Shown piece by piece: positions 1 through 10,327 of a stretch of DNA of 64,000 nucleotides (its first letter is position 1; every line of letters begins with the position of its first letter). A program made the translations under genes and the position numbers. Origin of the DNA: Utricularia gibba (lineage: Eukaryota; Streptophyta; Magnoliopsida; Lamiales; Lentibulariaceae). The DNA lies in assembly GCA_002189035.1 (NCBI GenBank), contig CM007990.1:248001-312000 (forward strand), read 5' to 3'. The notes beneath the pieces are model-generated. The model searched no databases. It saw nothing but the letters and a program-made list of their open reading frames with translations, and was not told the origin of the DNA.

Positions 1-183
1 TGGTGGAGGCGCAGGAAACCCTAGTGAATGAAAGAGGTTTATTACTGGAGGGTCATTCAGTCGTTGACAGTAGACACATCGGGTAACCATGCTCTTTGGA
101 GAAGGTGTTGGACTCTCGGTGATTAAATGGCGAAATCCTCAATGATTATTGTTGGAGAAACCTTGTGTGGTTATAAGAGAATC
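1..183. repeat. Left part of segmental duplication, copy 1
   Basis: This stretch aligns almost base for base with 9102-9283. Both include the same CCCTA-containing start, a shared GGTTTATTACTGGAGG block and the ACATCGGGT block. It is the left end of a duplicated unit carrying a GRP gene and an HSP70 fragment. No gene is visible in it. Confidence 0.85.
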
Positions 184-1145
184 ATGTTGAAGTTGAAAGT
201 TATTGTAGCTCCCTAACTTGAAACTAAGATTTGAGTTTGTAGTTCCTAACTAGGAACCTAAAAGTTTGGATCTTGAGCTTGAGACACAAGAGCAGTCTTT
301 GTATTCAAAAAAACTGCTTTACAAAGCTGTAACCACCAAGAATATATAGATAGATTTGAGTTGCAACTGTTGTAAAAGTTGATGTTGTATTATCAGATTT
401 GCAATGGGCATCAATTAAGGTTGGGCTTGTGCTTGGGTGGGCTTTTCAACATGGTTTTATGGGAGCCTTGTGCACCTTGTAGGTCCAGTTGGGTTCTTTC
501 CCAAGTTTCAGGGTCTTCCAAATCCACTTCAGCAAATATGCACGGTTTGGTCAAATGTTCAATGATTTTCTTATCATCTTTTAAAATAAGTATTCGATGG
601 ATCGAGCGATCATACATGAAACTCAAATATATAATAAACATGTATCATGTTAGAAAAAATTAGATTTAACCAATTAATTATAACCTACAATTTTTTATAT
701 ATTTTACATATCACTTTCAAATCCTGATGTATTATTATTTGTTCTAATAAATACTCGCCTTCAAATCGAACTTATTTGTGATCTGGTTAAGATTTATTTT
801 TTTGATGATTATAGATAATGTTTAGGTTATAAGTTGGATTTAATTGTTTGTCACCTAAACATAATGCATCTCTTTATTTTTTTTATTTTTAACCAAAGCT
901 TGGACCAATACGAAACCCGTCTTGATCACCCAAGTCATGACATAAGGCAAACGTTTTGGTATCATGTTAAAATTAAGGATCTAATGGATTGTATGAGTAT
1001 ACGTGAAGTTATTGTATACGATAAAACATGAATTATATTTGAAAAAATTAGATACAACCAATTAATTATAATTCTTAATTTTTTATATAAATGATTGTGT
1101 CACTTTCAAATTAATATGTGCTATTATTTATTCTAATCAATTCAA
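184..1145 (+). mobile_element. Insertion splitting the duplication; possible Copia-type LTR remnant
   Basis: About 960 bp are present here and absent from the matching place in the second copy, near 9284, so the block was inserted here or lost there. Its left part begins TGTTGAAG and continues with an LTR-like stretch containing a short inverted GACACAAGAGCAG-type block. Near 451-471 there is a degenerate match to the CATGGTATCAGAGCC primer-binding region common in plant Copia elements. Inside it, 652-750 and 1037-1137 are diverged direct repeats of about 100 bp sharing GAAAAAATTAGAT, CCAATTAATTATAA and CACTTTCAAAT. No gag or pol frame remains. The presence/absence difference is seen directly; the Copia assignment is inference. 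Confidence 0.45.
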
Positions 1146-1332
1146 CCGTGGCATGCGGAGATGTATGAAGGAAATATAATTTTTCCGATCGATAGGAGTT
1201 ACAGAATGTGTGGATTATCTTCGTTGGGAGACAATTATCAGCTCAACTAACTCCTAATCCATGGCCCTACTCCTTAACTCCAATTATGCATGCAAACAAA
1301 TAGAGATCACTCACTCAATAGTTTTTTCCTTC

Positions 1333-1340
1333 TACAAATA
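1333..1340 (+). promoter_or_regulatory. Mutated TATA box of GRP copy A
   Basis: TACAAATA sits 61 bp before the start codon, exactly where the duplicate copy E has TATAAATA (9475-9482). Copies B, C and D also keep TATAAA. A T-to-C change has weakened this box. A CATGCATG-type RY motif lies about 45 bp further upstream. Confidence 0.6.
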
Positions 1341-1393
1341 CCAAGCCTTAGTGGAGCTGCACTCCCACAAAATATTCTACAGAAGGAAGAAGA

Positions 1394-1751
1394 ATGGCTT
1401 CCTTCCCCAGGGTTGCTCTCCTCGCGCTCTTCGCCCTCCTCCTAGCCTCTTCCCTCGCTGCTGCCAGGGATCTCCCGGAGAATCCCAACGCCGTCGACGC
1501 ATGTAAGTCACCCTTCCGCTTTTATCGTGAAACTCTAAAAACTTTGCTCATGCCTCCTCCTTGTCTGCATGCTTTCAGCCAAACCCAGTGAAGCAGGAAA
1601 GGTTGATGACGCCAAGTGGTACGGCTACCATTGGGATATCCTCGTTACGGGTACGGCTACCATTGGATATCCCCATTACGGGTACGGCTACTATTCGGGA
1701 TATCCCCATTACGGGGGCGGCTGGTACGGCGGACACCCTGGCTGGCATTGA
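1394..1751 (+). CDS. Secreted glycine/tyrosine/histidine-rich small protein, array copy A
   Basis: Two exons, 1394-1502 and 1579-1751, with a phase-1 GT-AG intron; the product is 93 aa. Residues 1-24 form a signal peptide (MASFPRVALLALFALLLASS, then LAAA before RDLPEN). A short linker with SKPSEAGKVDDAKW follows, then a low-complexity Tyr/His/Gly tail. It belongs to a five-copy tandem array and is the recent duplicate of copy E at 9535. In the tail, about ten residues (ILVTGTATI) break the GYPHYGYGY pattern. Two TTGGGGATAT-type sites have lost one G (1633-1635) and two Gs (1665-1666), so the frame is lost and then regained. AATAAA lies at 1829-1834. Function is unknown; cell-wall GRP or defence peptide are possible. 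Confidence 0.8.
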
Positions 1752-2200
1752 GGACCCCCCGGACTCCGACTCCCCCGACGGAAGGATATCTCCTGTCACC
1801 GCGCATCATCCCCATGTATCCGGAGTGCAATAAAGATGCTTGCGTCAATCTGGTGTTGTGTGTGTCCCTGTGTAATCTCCCTGGTCTGCTTTCATATGAA
1901 AAAAATGGTTTGTGTCGTGTTTCAATGCTTCCTCAACCAAACACGGCATGCATAGGATTGCAACTTAGGCCCCAATAATGCAGAATCTTGACACACACGT
2001 GAAAAAGATAGTTAACCTCTCCTTGTTCAGAAAACAAGGGTTCTACCTTCTAAAATACCTCATCAAAGCAATCGCTCAGCCCACCTCAATCACATAAACC
2101 ACCCCAGATTCTTTTGATTTTAGGAAGAAGCATAGAACCCTTCTCTAACACAGAGGTTTATGTTTTGTGTGGACGATCCTATTGTCCATTTGTATTTCAG

Positions 2201-2424
2201 TTTGGACAGCTTTTGGAAAGCTGGAACCCACGATTTCTCTCGACGTTGAAAGACCTCAGGAGCTCGATGGCAAGGTGAAGGAGCTTGAAGGCATTTGCAA
2301 TCCCATCATCGCCAAGGTGTACCGCGGTGGTGGCGGTGGAGAAGTTCCCAGAATGGATGAAGACGGCCCCGCACCTCGCAGCTCCACCGGTGGTTCTGGC
2401 CCCAAGATTGAAGAAGTTGACTAA
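2201..2424 (+). pseudogene. HSP70 C-terminal fragment, copy 1
   Basis: The reading frame ends with [19 protein letters not shown], a short Gly-rich stretch and GPKIEEVD before the stop. This is the extreme C-terminus of a cytosolic HSP70; the EEVD tail binds TPR co-chaperones. Only about 60 of roughly 650 residues remain. There is no nucleotide-binding or peptide-binding domain upstream, only duplicated spacer. A TTTCAG acceptor-like site directly precedes the homology, so the piece looks like a captured 3' exon. Relative to the second copy it has nine more bases in the Gly stretch and a one-base difference upstream. It could still be transcribed as part of the GRP 3' region, but no functional chaperone is encoded. 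Confidence 0.75.
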
Positions 2425-2553
2425 ACTTCGTGACACTGCTTATGTGTGTAGCAGCCTGTAAATTACGCACGGCTGTGGCTAGTCAACAAGGGCAGCCCGA
2501 CATTGATGGACGTGTAGGTAGATTTAAGTATGGTTGATAAGATGTAATGGACC

Positions 2554-3525
2554 TGTAGGTATAAAACCTTTATTATTACCAAGTATAATAAATCCGCTTG
2601 CGCCAATGTAAGCATCGTTTACGTACGTCTCGTCAACTTGTACTCGTCACGTGCTTGGCGCAAATAATTTAAGTTTTTATTCTAATGTTTTCGAATAAAT
2701 TTAAAGTTCGTTACATCTTCTTATGTTATTTTACCAGGAAACATCTACCGAATCCCCAATGCTCATTCCCATGCAATGTCTCAGTGATTCTCCACATACA
2801 CACAAATCACATGTAACACACGATTGATTTTCACCTTCATTAACAAACGCATTCATTCACATGGTCCCTCAAAGTATGTGTCATCCGTGTTGGATGATGA
2901 AAATCAAGATGGATGCTAATCATTATGGAAGAAGATTGCTGCGGTTATCAAGACAAGACGTTGTGTTTGGATAGAATTAATATCTTTAACTGCTACGGTT
3001 AAGAAACTATCTGTTTTCAATGTCTGTGTTCCTAGTACTACTATAAATATGTTGTGTAGTTTATGTAAGAAAGATGTGACCCTTTTATGAATGAAAGCAG
3101 AATAAGTTCTGTTCTTATTGTTCTCTTGATTTACAACATTCAGGTGACTCACCCAAGCTATCTTTGGATTCAGGCAGTCAATAAAGGTACTCGAGAGGCA
3201 TCCATGATGCCCACCCAACATAACTGGGGTCTTCATATCCCAGAAGCCTGCCTCAGATCTGATAGAATTTGGAATTTTTATTGATATCCATGCGGATGCC
3301 TCAGATCTGGTGTTTGTTGTTCGCGATGTCTGAACTTGTTATGGTGTCAAAGCATGTGTTTTGTGGATGGAAGGGAGTCGTTGCAAATAGGTTTCTGGGG
3401 TGGACTTGGAGAAGAAGACTTAAGACTCGTTCCGAGGACGAGTAGACAGACATATCTTGAACAAACAACCACCCGACGGCCCTACTCTTCAGCTCCACAT
3501 TAACTCACCCGCCAGCTTCTCCTTC
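2554..3525. other. Intergenic, no gene seen
   Basis: AT-rich spacer between the first duplicated block and GRP copy B. Only short frames without recognisable domains are present. Confidence 0.6.
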
Positions 3526-3532
3526 TATAAAA
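3526..3532 (+). promoter_or_regulatory. TATA box of GRP copy B
   Basis: TATAAAA lies 61 bp upstream of the start codon. The context CCTTCTATAAA is shared with the other array members. Confidence 0.7.
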
Positions 3533-3586
3533 TGCACCGCACTCAGCAGGCGATTCTCACACAAGACAACACACAAGAGAAGGAAG

Positions 3587-3983
3587 ATGGCTTCCAGGTC
3601 CATTCTCTTCACCACCTTGGTCTTAGCTGCTGCTGTCCTGCTCGCCTCTTCCCTCGCCGCCGCCAGGGAAACCCCGCAGTCTCTCGACACCACCGAGCAA
3701 CGTCAGTTTTCTTTTCTCCTTCTTCTTCTTATTGCACGAACTAGAAAACCCTAGATATTATGTCCATGTTTGTGTGCCTTGTTCAGCAAAGCAGTTCCAG
3801 CAAGGAACGGTCAACGATGGCAAGTGGTTCTTTCACCCGTGGTGGCATCATCCATGGAATCCTTGGTTCCACGGAGGATACGGCGGTGGGGGGTATGACG
3901 GAGGGTACGGCGGCGGTGGTTACGGCGGCGGTGGTTACGGCGGCGGCGGCGGTTACGGAGGTGGCCCCGGAGGAGGATACTGA
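3587..3983 (+). CDS. Secreted glycine-rich protein, array copy B
   Basis: Exons 3587-3701 and 3787-3983 with a phase-1 intron; about 103 aa. The N-terminus (MASRSILFTTLVLAAAVLLA...) is a clear signal peptide ending near SLAAA-RE. The second exon starts with a KQFQQGTVNDGKW motif, the family equivalent of the SEAGKVDDAKW linker in copies A and E. It continues with a His/Trp segment (HPWWHHPWNPWFHGG) and then GGY and GGGGY repeats to the stop. The frame is open throughout. The intron position and phase match all other copies. Function is unknown; plant GRPs of this build are usually apoplastic or wall-associated. Confidence 0.82.
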
Positions 3984-5230
3984 AACCACCAAAAGCCATG
4001 CATCTACTTCTACACCTGGGAACTACTACAGTAATCCGCACATAAACCTGTGTTATATAATAAATGCGTTTGCGCCTGTGTAAAACTTTGTGTCCGTACC
4101 TGTCTTCTCCATGTAATATATATTACAATATGTGTTTCAGAACCCATACCACCAAATATCGGCCCGGATCCCTAACCGTTTAGATTTCAACCCGAAATTA
4201 AAACAATAAACAAGAGAATAACCTTTGTTATATATTTCGTATAAGATATTAATCTATTCCAAATATAATACCTAAATTTTTTTACCATATCTCAACACAC
4301 TCTCATGGTGTAGAGTGGTGTCATTTGACCCTATTCAAAAAAAAATCTTGTTTCATGTAACTAGTAAAACGTAATATTAACATTATAAATTTAGATTATT
4401 CTTAATTTAATATCACTAAAAAAATAAACATATTAATACAAAAATGTCAAGGACACATCACAATCTGCCTACCAATGATTTGTTCCTCAACTTTGATGCG
4501 GTTCGGGCCTCCGGGTTGATGGGTAGCATGTATTCTTTAGTTATATAATATGTGAGCCACGGTATTTAAAAAATCATGATTAAATTATGATGCGCCATGA
4601 ACTATTCATCGTAAAGCTAGGTTAAATTCGACATAATCACGATTGAATTTTTTTGGAATACAGGCTCTTTGTGTATATATATATATATTGATCATTTAAA
4701 ATAATGGGTAGTCCCAAGTACCAAGTCAAATTTACGTCCCCGGATAGACACATTCCAAACCCTAACAAAAAAGAAAATCAAGTTGGGTAATCCCCAGGTA
4801 CCAAGTCAAACTCAGCAGCTCTGTGATCTGTGTTTTGTTGTGAGGTTGAGCGTCGGTTTTGTGATGGGGAGGTTCATTTATCTGCTAACTGTTGAATCAT
4901 TGACACGGGAAGACTTGGAGAGGGAGGCTGGGTCAAGCCAATCGAAGCATGACAGGGACCGCCCACCATGCGATCGATCATACAGCTTCCAGTTGGCTCA
5001 GATCGCTGTAATGCAAATCTGGTGCCACGCTCCGATTCCCATCTGATCTCCCCAGTTTCTCCAAAATGCACGCACAGTATATGCTGATGATATGAGGTAG
5101 CCTCAAGGCCTCTCGAGTCAGTATCCGCAGCCTCCATGATGAGGGAATGCTCGGCATTTTGACCTCAGGGAGGAATGATCAGGAACAAGTCAAACCTTCA
5201 AAAAAGAAATGCAACTTACTTGTGTTTGTG

Positions 5231-5267
<37 letters not shown>

Positions 5268-5657
5268 CCATAAGTCAAAATGATGTAGACTTGGAAGATA
5301 ATGAGAACCATGCGATGGAACTTAGCAATGATCTTCTTCTAAGAGTCGTTTGCTCTGATCATGATTCAGGCGTGTAGTTTAAGAACTACTCTCCGCATCA
5401 GGACTTTGTCAATACCAGCAGTAAATATCATCCCACATCGTATTCGTAAAGATAAATAGTTGGCTTGGTTCAAAGAAAACTTTTTACAGATATGAATTTA
5501 GTATGATGTAATAACAGGGTTTCCATTTCCAATGTGTTAAGCAGCTATTTGACAACTCAAAAGTTTGATAATAAATGCAATAAACAACCAGTCGGCAGTC
5601 GAGGGGGCCTACGCATCAAGTCTTAGCTGTGGAGGCGTGTCGAGCTTCATCTCCTTC
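3984..5657. other. Intergenic, AT-rich with microsatellites
   Basis: No gene is seen. It contains a short TA run at about 4672-4690 and a GA microsatellite at 5234-5264. A poly(A)-signal-like AATAAA for copy B lies near 4059. CCAAGTCAAA occurs at two nearby places around 4722 and 4801, suggesting a small local duplication. Confidence 0.6.
5234..5264. repeat. GA microsatellite
   Basis: About 15 perfect GA units. GA runs of this type occur in plant promoters, but this one is ~440 bp from the copy C start codon and no role is shown. Confidence 0.95.
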
Positions 5658-5665
5658 TATAAATA
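5658..5665 (+). promoter_or_regulatory. TATA box of GRP copy C
   Basis: TATAAATA in the shared CCTTCTATAAAT context, 47 bp upstream of the start codon, the shortest spacing in the array. Confidence 0.7.
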
Positions 5666-5704
5666 GTGGCGCATTCTGCAAGTCATCCTCACACAGCAAG
5701 AAAA

Positions 5705-6173
5705 ATGGGTTCCATTCCAAGGCGCTTCTTGTTCACCACCTTTGCCCTGGCCGCTTTCCTCCTCGCCTTTTCGCATGCCAACGCCAGGGATCTTCCGCAG
5801 CAGACTCTCGACCCGGCAGTGGAATGTAAGTCACACCCTTTTCTCTCTCTCTCTAACCCTATAGAGTTTGCTCATACTTGCGTGTGTCTGTTGTTCAGCT
5901 AAGCATTCTAAGGAAGGAACGGTCAGTGATGCTAAGTGGTACGGCTATCCTTCGTATGGTGGAGGATACGGCGGCGGCGGAGGGTACGGCGGTGGATATG
6001 GAGGAGGGTACGGCGGCGGATATGGAGGAGGCTACGGAAGTGGAGGAGGATACGGTGGAGGAGGAGGATACGGCGGAGGAGGAGGATACGGCGGAGGAGG
6101 AGGCTACGGCGGAGGAGGAGGATATGGCGGAGGAGGAGGATACGGCGGTGGATACGGCGGTGGAGGATACTGA
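5705..6173 (+). CDS. Secreted glycine-rich protein, array copy C (long GGGY tail)
   Basis: Exons 5705-5825 and 5899-6173 with a phase-1 intron; 131 aa, the longest array member. A signal peptide (MGSIPRRFLFTTFALAAFLLAFSHANA) is followed by RDLPQQ, then SKHSKEGTVSDAKWYGYP at the start of exon 2. The rest is almost entirely GGGY, GGGGGY and GSGGGY repeats, a classic glycine-rich structural-protein tail. At DNA level the tail is a minisatellite of TACGGCGGAGGAGGAGGA-like units, which would change length easily by replication slippage. The ancestral family part is the signal peptide, the intron and the TVSDAKW motif. Confidence 0.85.
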
Positions 6174-8149
6174 AACTAAGAGTGGCCCTCCCTCCTAACC
6201 AAAAGAGTCACCCTCGTCATGCGTGTGCTATATAATACAATAAGGATGATTCCACCAATGTATAACTCTGAGTCACTCCTCGTTTCATGCAATGCCATCC
6301 ATAATTCATTCACCTTCAACACTGAACACAGTTATCAAAGCACAACCACGAGCACAGAGGAAACCCATTTCCACTGTAAAACATGCTAATTCATTGGAAA
6401 TAAAGTAAATTACAATGATCAAATATATAAAATATTATAAATAACTAGTAACTGATTAAATAAAATATTTTCTAATTTCTAATATGATACATAAATCTTA
6501 TAGATTTGCAATTTATGCATATTCGTCAGAGATTTATCTATCGTATTCTTAATTTCAATAAAATTAACCTAATTTCATGCCTCGTCTTTGAACCGGAAAT
6601 TGATACCTAGCCACACGGTAAACTATCTGGCTCTCCATGGAGGCGATGTATATGTTATGGGAGTACTTACTCAAAGTTATGCATATTCTTCTAAAATAAA
6701 CAATTATGAATCATGAGAATCAATCAATTAAGTTTAACAGTTTATTATGTTTCTCGAAAAATACTTTTCGAAAATATTTCTCATAAAACATAAATTGGAT
6801 CTCTATAACTTCTTAAACATGACAAACACTTCTAAGTTTTTATTCTTTTTTAAATCAAAACTCACTTGATAACAAAACTACTGCATTTTTCAAAAAAAAA
6901 AAACATATAAATTTCACCAATTTTAGTGATTTCTATTAAAAAATAATAATAAAATTATGGAACCCGTTATTACAGATGAATGGTTCCGACCCACGGATTA
7001 GTGTGAACGTTTGACAACTTAACCTAAACGGCAAAGATTGGGAACAAGTCAAAGCTCTAAAATGACAATAATGATGAAGATGGGGCCAAAGTATTAATTA
7101 AAACAGATTGATCTGATTGCCTGCATAATCTAACCCATTTTTTTATATATAGTTATGTATTTAAATTATTTTTTTAAATTTTTTTTAAAATATTCTTTAA
7201 ACGAATCGAATCATTTTTTGCATTAATAATGAATTTGAATTGAAATCATTTTTCGCAGTCATCATGAATTCGAATTAAATCAGATTTAACTTCAGGTTGA
7301 ATGTCACCATCCATCATGAAGATATACATGAACATAAGTCAACATGACGTTGACCCTATTTCTACAAAATAATGTTTTTATTAAAGAAATAAAAATGAAG
7401 AGTGGGGCAGCACCTCTACTTATCCGGTGCTAAACCAAGTCAATTACGAAGAGTTCTTCATTGACACAATCATCCCTAATATTTAAATATAAAGATTTGT
7501 TTTTAAAAATATTAAGTCAGTTGTCTTTATACAGTTTACTCATTCGGAGAGGAGCTTGAGTTAAAATCGAATAATGAATTTTGAAATTTGAGGAAATCGA
7601 ATCGAATAGAATTTGGACGGGGAAATTCATCAAAGTTTGTATATGTTAAAAGGGTGATAAGCGAACCAAATCCAATAGTGATTTTTTAAAAAATATGGTA
7701 AAATCAAAACCAAAATATCGAAACCAAAAATTCGATCCGATTCCATAATCTCGCCATGTTAGGTACCAAGTCACGCTTAGCGACTAGGTCTAATTGAAAA
7801 AAAAAAACAAAGCTCCATTTTTATATGGCAAGTATTTGGACAAGGGGAAAAAAATGAATATGATGCGAAGATACGTACACATGCATCGTCCCCATGATAG
7901 AGTGATGTGGCGTGTTGGTTGAAAGAGATTTCTGATTTATATTTTTAGTTGAATAAATCAACATAAAATTTATACATAACCCTAGAAAATCCGATTTTTT
8001 AATCGAAATAAGAAAGACCTTTTCAACAAAGAAGGTGTCAAAGTGAGTGAATCATTTTGGTTGTTTATGTGATTATCACTTCTGCGAGCAACTAATCCAT
8101 GGGCTACTCTTCTTAGCGCCTGCTGAATGATGACTCTGCTAATGTTTTC
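6174..8149. other. Intergenic, AT-rich
   Basis: About 2 kb of very AT-rich DNA with poly-A and poly-T runs. I see no gene, tRNA or clear transposon in it. Confidence 0.6.
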
Positions 8150-8157
8150 TATAAATA
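8150..8157 (+). promoter_or_regulatory. TATA box of GRP copy D
   Basis: TATAAATA in TTTCTATAAATACC, 61 bp before the start codon, as in copies A, B and E. Confidence 0.7.
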
Positions 8158-8210
8158 CCAACGCATTTTGGAGGGAACACTCACACAAAGCCATCATAGG
8201 ATCAAGAACA

Positions 8211-8678
8211 ATGGCTTCCTTTCCGAGGTTGGCTCTTTTCGCCGGCTTGCTCGTGTTTGCGCTCCTCCTCGTCTCTTCCCACGCTGCGGGGAGAGATCTA
8301 GCAGAGAAACCCGACTTCGTTGGCTCAAGTAAGCTCACTTGTTCTTGTTTTTGTGTGTGTGTGTAGTGGACTCACAATAAAACCCTAGATAAAGACTTCG
8401 TTCGTGCATGAATGCATCCTTGTTGTCTGGTTTCAGCCAAGCCTACTGAAGCAGGAGGGGTCGGCGAGGCTCAGTGGGAGGATATGGTGGCTGGGGAGGA
8501 GGAGGCTGGGGCGGAGGTGGCTGGGGACCCGGTGGAGGATATGGCGGCTGGGGACACCGCTGGGGACCCGGTGGAGGATATGGTGGCTGGGGACACGGCT
8601 GGGGAGGTGGCGGTTATGGTGGCTGGGGACACCGCCGATGGGGTGGTTGGAATTGAGGACACCGTGCCTGGGAACTGA
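8211..8678 (+). CDS. Secreted glycine/tryptophan-rich protein, array copy D, frame disturbed
   Basis: Exons 8211-8328 and about 8437-8678. The signal peptide (MASFPRLALFAGLLVFALLLVSSHAAG) and the TKPTEAGGVGEAQW linker fit the family. Read as given, the frame then becomes an acidic repeat (EDMVAGDTAGDP) ending at 8678. The neighbouring frame reads GGYGGWGGGGWGGGGWGPGGG and ends WGGWN at 8656, which is the expected GRP tail. One extra G in the run at 8476-8478 would join the linker to that Gly/Trp-rich tail. I therefore think the real product is the Trp-rich one. Either a genuine frameshift allele or a missing base in the assembly explains the difference. Confidence 0.7.
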
Positions 8679-9474
8679 AGAAACTCTGCTTAAACCGCCC
8701 GTCATCTCTTAGGAATCCTAGAAAAATAATGATGATTGGCGAAAAACTTATCTGGTATGCGTGTGTGTGTGTCAATGTAAACCTTTCTAGTTCTATGTGA
8801 TACTACTCTCCGTGAGTTTGCCTTTATGTGAAAAGTGGCTTCCCAATAGACGAAAAGCTCGATGAGAATCACAATACACCTGTTGCTTACACCCATTCAC
8901 ACACAAATCGTTGAAGATAATAAAAAAGGCTGATAATCCCTGCAAGTCAAGTTGACATCGACCTTGAGAGACGAATCTGGAACATGATTACTAGCAAAAC
9001 GTTTACAGCGAAAGGCACGTATTTGCGCATATTTCACCAATTCGATCCGATCGCGATCTGATCATCATGGTTTCTTTCAAAACCCTAAAGCGAACAAGGC
9101 TTGGTGGAGGAGCAGGAAACCCTAATGACTGAAAGAGGTTTATTACTGGAGGATCATTCAGTTGATGACAGTGGACACATCGGGTGGTAAAGCTGTTTGG
9201 ACCGGGGGCTGGACTCCCGGTGACTAATGGTGGAATCCTCGATGATTATTGGTGCAGAAACCTTGTGTGGTTGTAAGAGAATCCGACCATGGCATAGGGA
9301 GATGTATGAAGGAAATATAATTTTTCCGATCGATAGGAGTTGACAGAATGAGTGGATTATCTTAATTGAGCGACAAGCATCAGCTCAACTAACACCTAAT
9401 CCATGGCCCTACTCCTTAACTCCAATTATGCATGCAAACAAATAGAGATCACTCACTCAATAGTTTTTTCCTTC

Positions 9475-9482
9475 TATAAATA
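9475..9482 (+). promoter_or_regulatory. TATA box of GRP copy E
   Basis: TATAAATA, 60 bp before the start codon. It is intact here, whereas duplicate copy A has TACAAATA. An ATGCATGCAAAC RY-like motif lies upstream. Confidence 0.75.
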
Positions 9483-9534
9483 CCACCCTTTGTGGAGCGG
9501 CACTCGCACAGAATCTTCTACACAAGCAAGAAGA

Positions 9535-9959
9535 ATGGCTTCCTTCCCCAGGGTTGCTCTCCTCGCCCTCTTCGCTCTCCTCCTGGTCTCTTCCCTCGCT
9601 GCTGCCAGGGATCTCCCGGAGAATCCCAACGCCGTCGACGCATGTAAGTCACCCTTCCGCTTTTATCGTGACACACTAAAGCCCTAAAAACTTTGCTCAT
9701 GCCTCCTCCTTATCTGCATACTTTCAGCCAAACCCAGCGAAGCAGGAGAGGTTGATGACGCCAAGTGGTTCGGCTTTCCCGGTTACGGGTACGGCTACGG
9801 TTGGGGATATCCCCGCTGGGGCGGCTGGTACGGCGGATACCCACGTTGGGTGGATACAGATGGGGTGGCTGGCATTGAGGACCCCCCGGACTCCGACTCC
9901 CCCGACGGAAGGATATCTCCTGTCACCGCGCATCATCCCCATGTATCCGGAGTGCAATA
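9535..9959 (+). CDS. Secreted glycine/tyrosine/tryptophan-rich protein, array copy E
   Basis: Exons 9535-9643 and about 9729-9959. The signal-peptide exon is nearly identical to copy A. Exon 2 reads SKPSEAGEVDDAKWFGFPGYGYGYGWGYPRWGGWYGG. After YPRW the given frame changes to VDTDGVAGIEDPPDSD and runs into former 3' UTR, stopping at 9959. One extra G in the run at 9848-9850 would give GGYRWGGWH and a stop at 9876-9878, matching the end of copy A (GWH). The shorter version is therefore the likely native product, about 88 aa. Promoter elements are intact, unlike in copy A, so this is the better candidate for the expressed duplicate. Confidence 0.72.
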
Positions 9960-10327
9960 AAGATGCTTGCGTCAATCTGGTGTTGTGTGTGTCCCTGTGT
10001 AATCTCCCTGGTCTGCTTTCATATGAAAAAAATGGTTTGTGTCGTGTTTCAATGCTTCCTCAACCAAACACGGCATGCATAGGATTGCAACTTAGGCCCC
10101 AATAATGCAGAATCTTGACACACACGTGAAAAAGATAGTTAACCTCTCCTTGTTCAGAAAACAAGGGTTCTACCTTCTAAAATACCTCATCAAAGCAATC
10201 GCTCAGCCCACCTCAATCACATAAACCACCCCAGATTCTTTTGATTTTAGGAAGAAGCATAGAACCCTTCTCTAACACAGAGGTTTATGTTTTGTGTGGA
10301 CGATCCTATTGTCCATTTGTATTTCAG

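Larger units (their letters stand above)
1146..2553. repeat. Segmental duplication, copy 1 (right part)
   Basis: Near-identical to 9286-10706. It covers the GRP promoter, gene and 3' region plus an HSP70 3' fragment. From the GRP stop codon to beyond 2160 the two copies are almost identical, pointing to a recent event or gene conversion. Differences cluster in the GRP second exon and the HSP70 piece. Confidence 0.93.

Noticed and set aside
3783-4041. Arg/His-rich and Ala/Val-rich frames on the minus strand opposite GRP copy B
   Set aside because: Low-complexity shadows of the GGY repeat. No homology or gene structure.
5936-6235. Arg-rich (RRRRIRRRRR) frame in GRP copy C
   Set aside because: Alternative frame of the GGAGGA minisatellite. 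The Gly-rich frame is the one joined to the signal peptide.
9115-9180. GGAGGATCATTCAG, reminiscent of the 3' end of 18S rRNA
   Set aside because: The match is about ten bases and nothing else resembles rDNA on either side.
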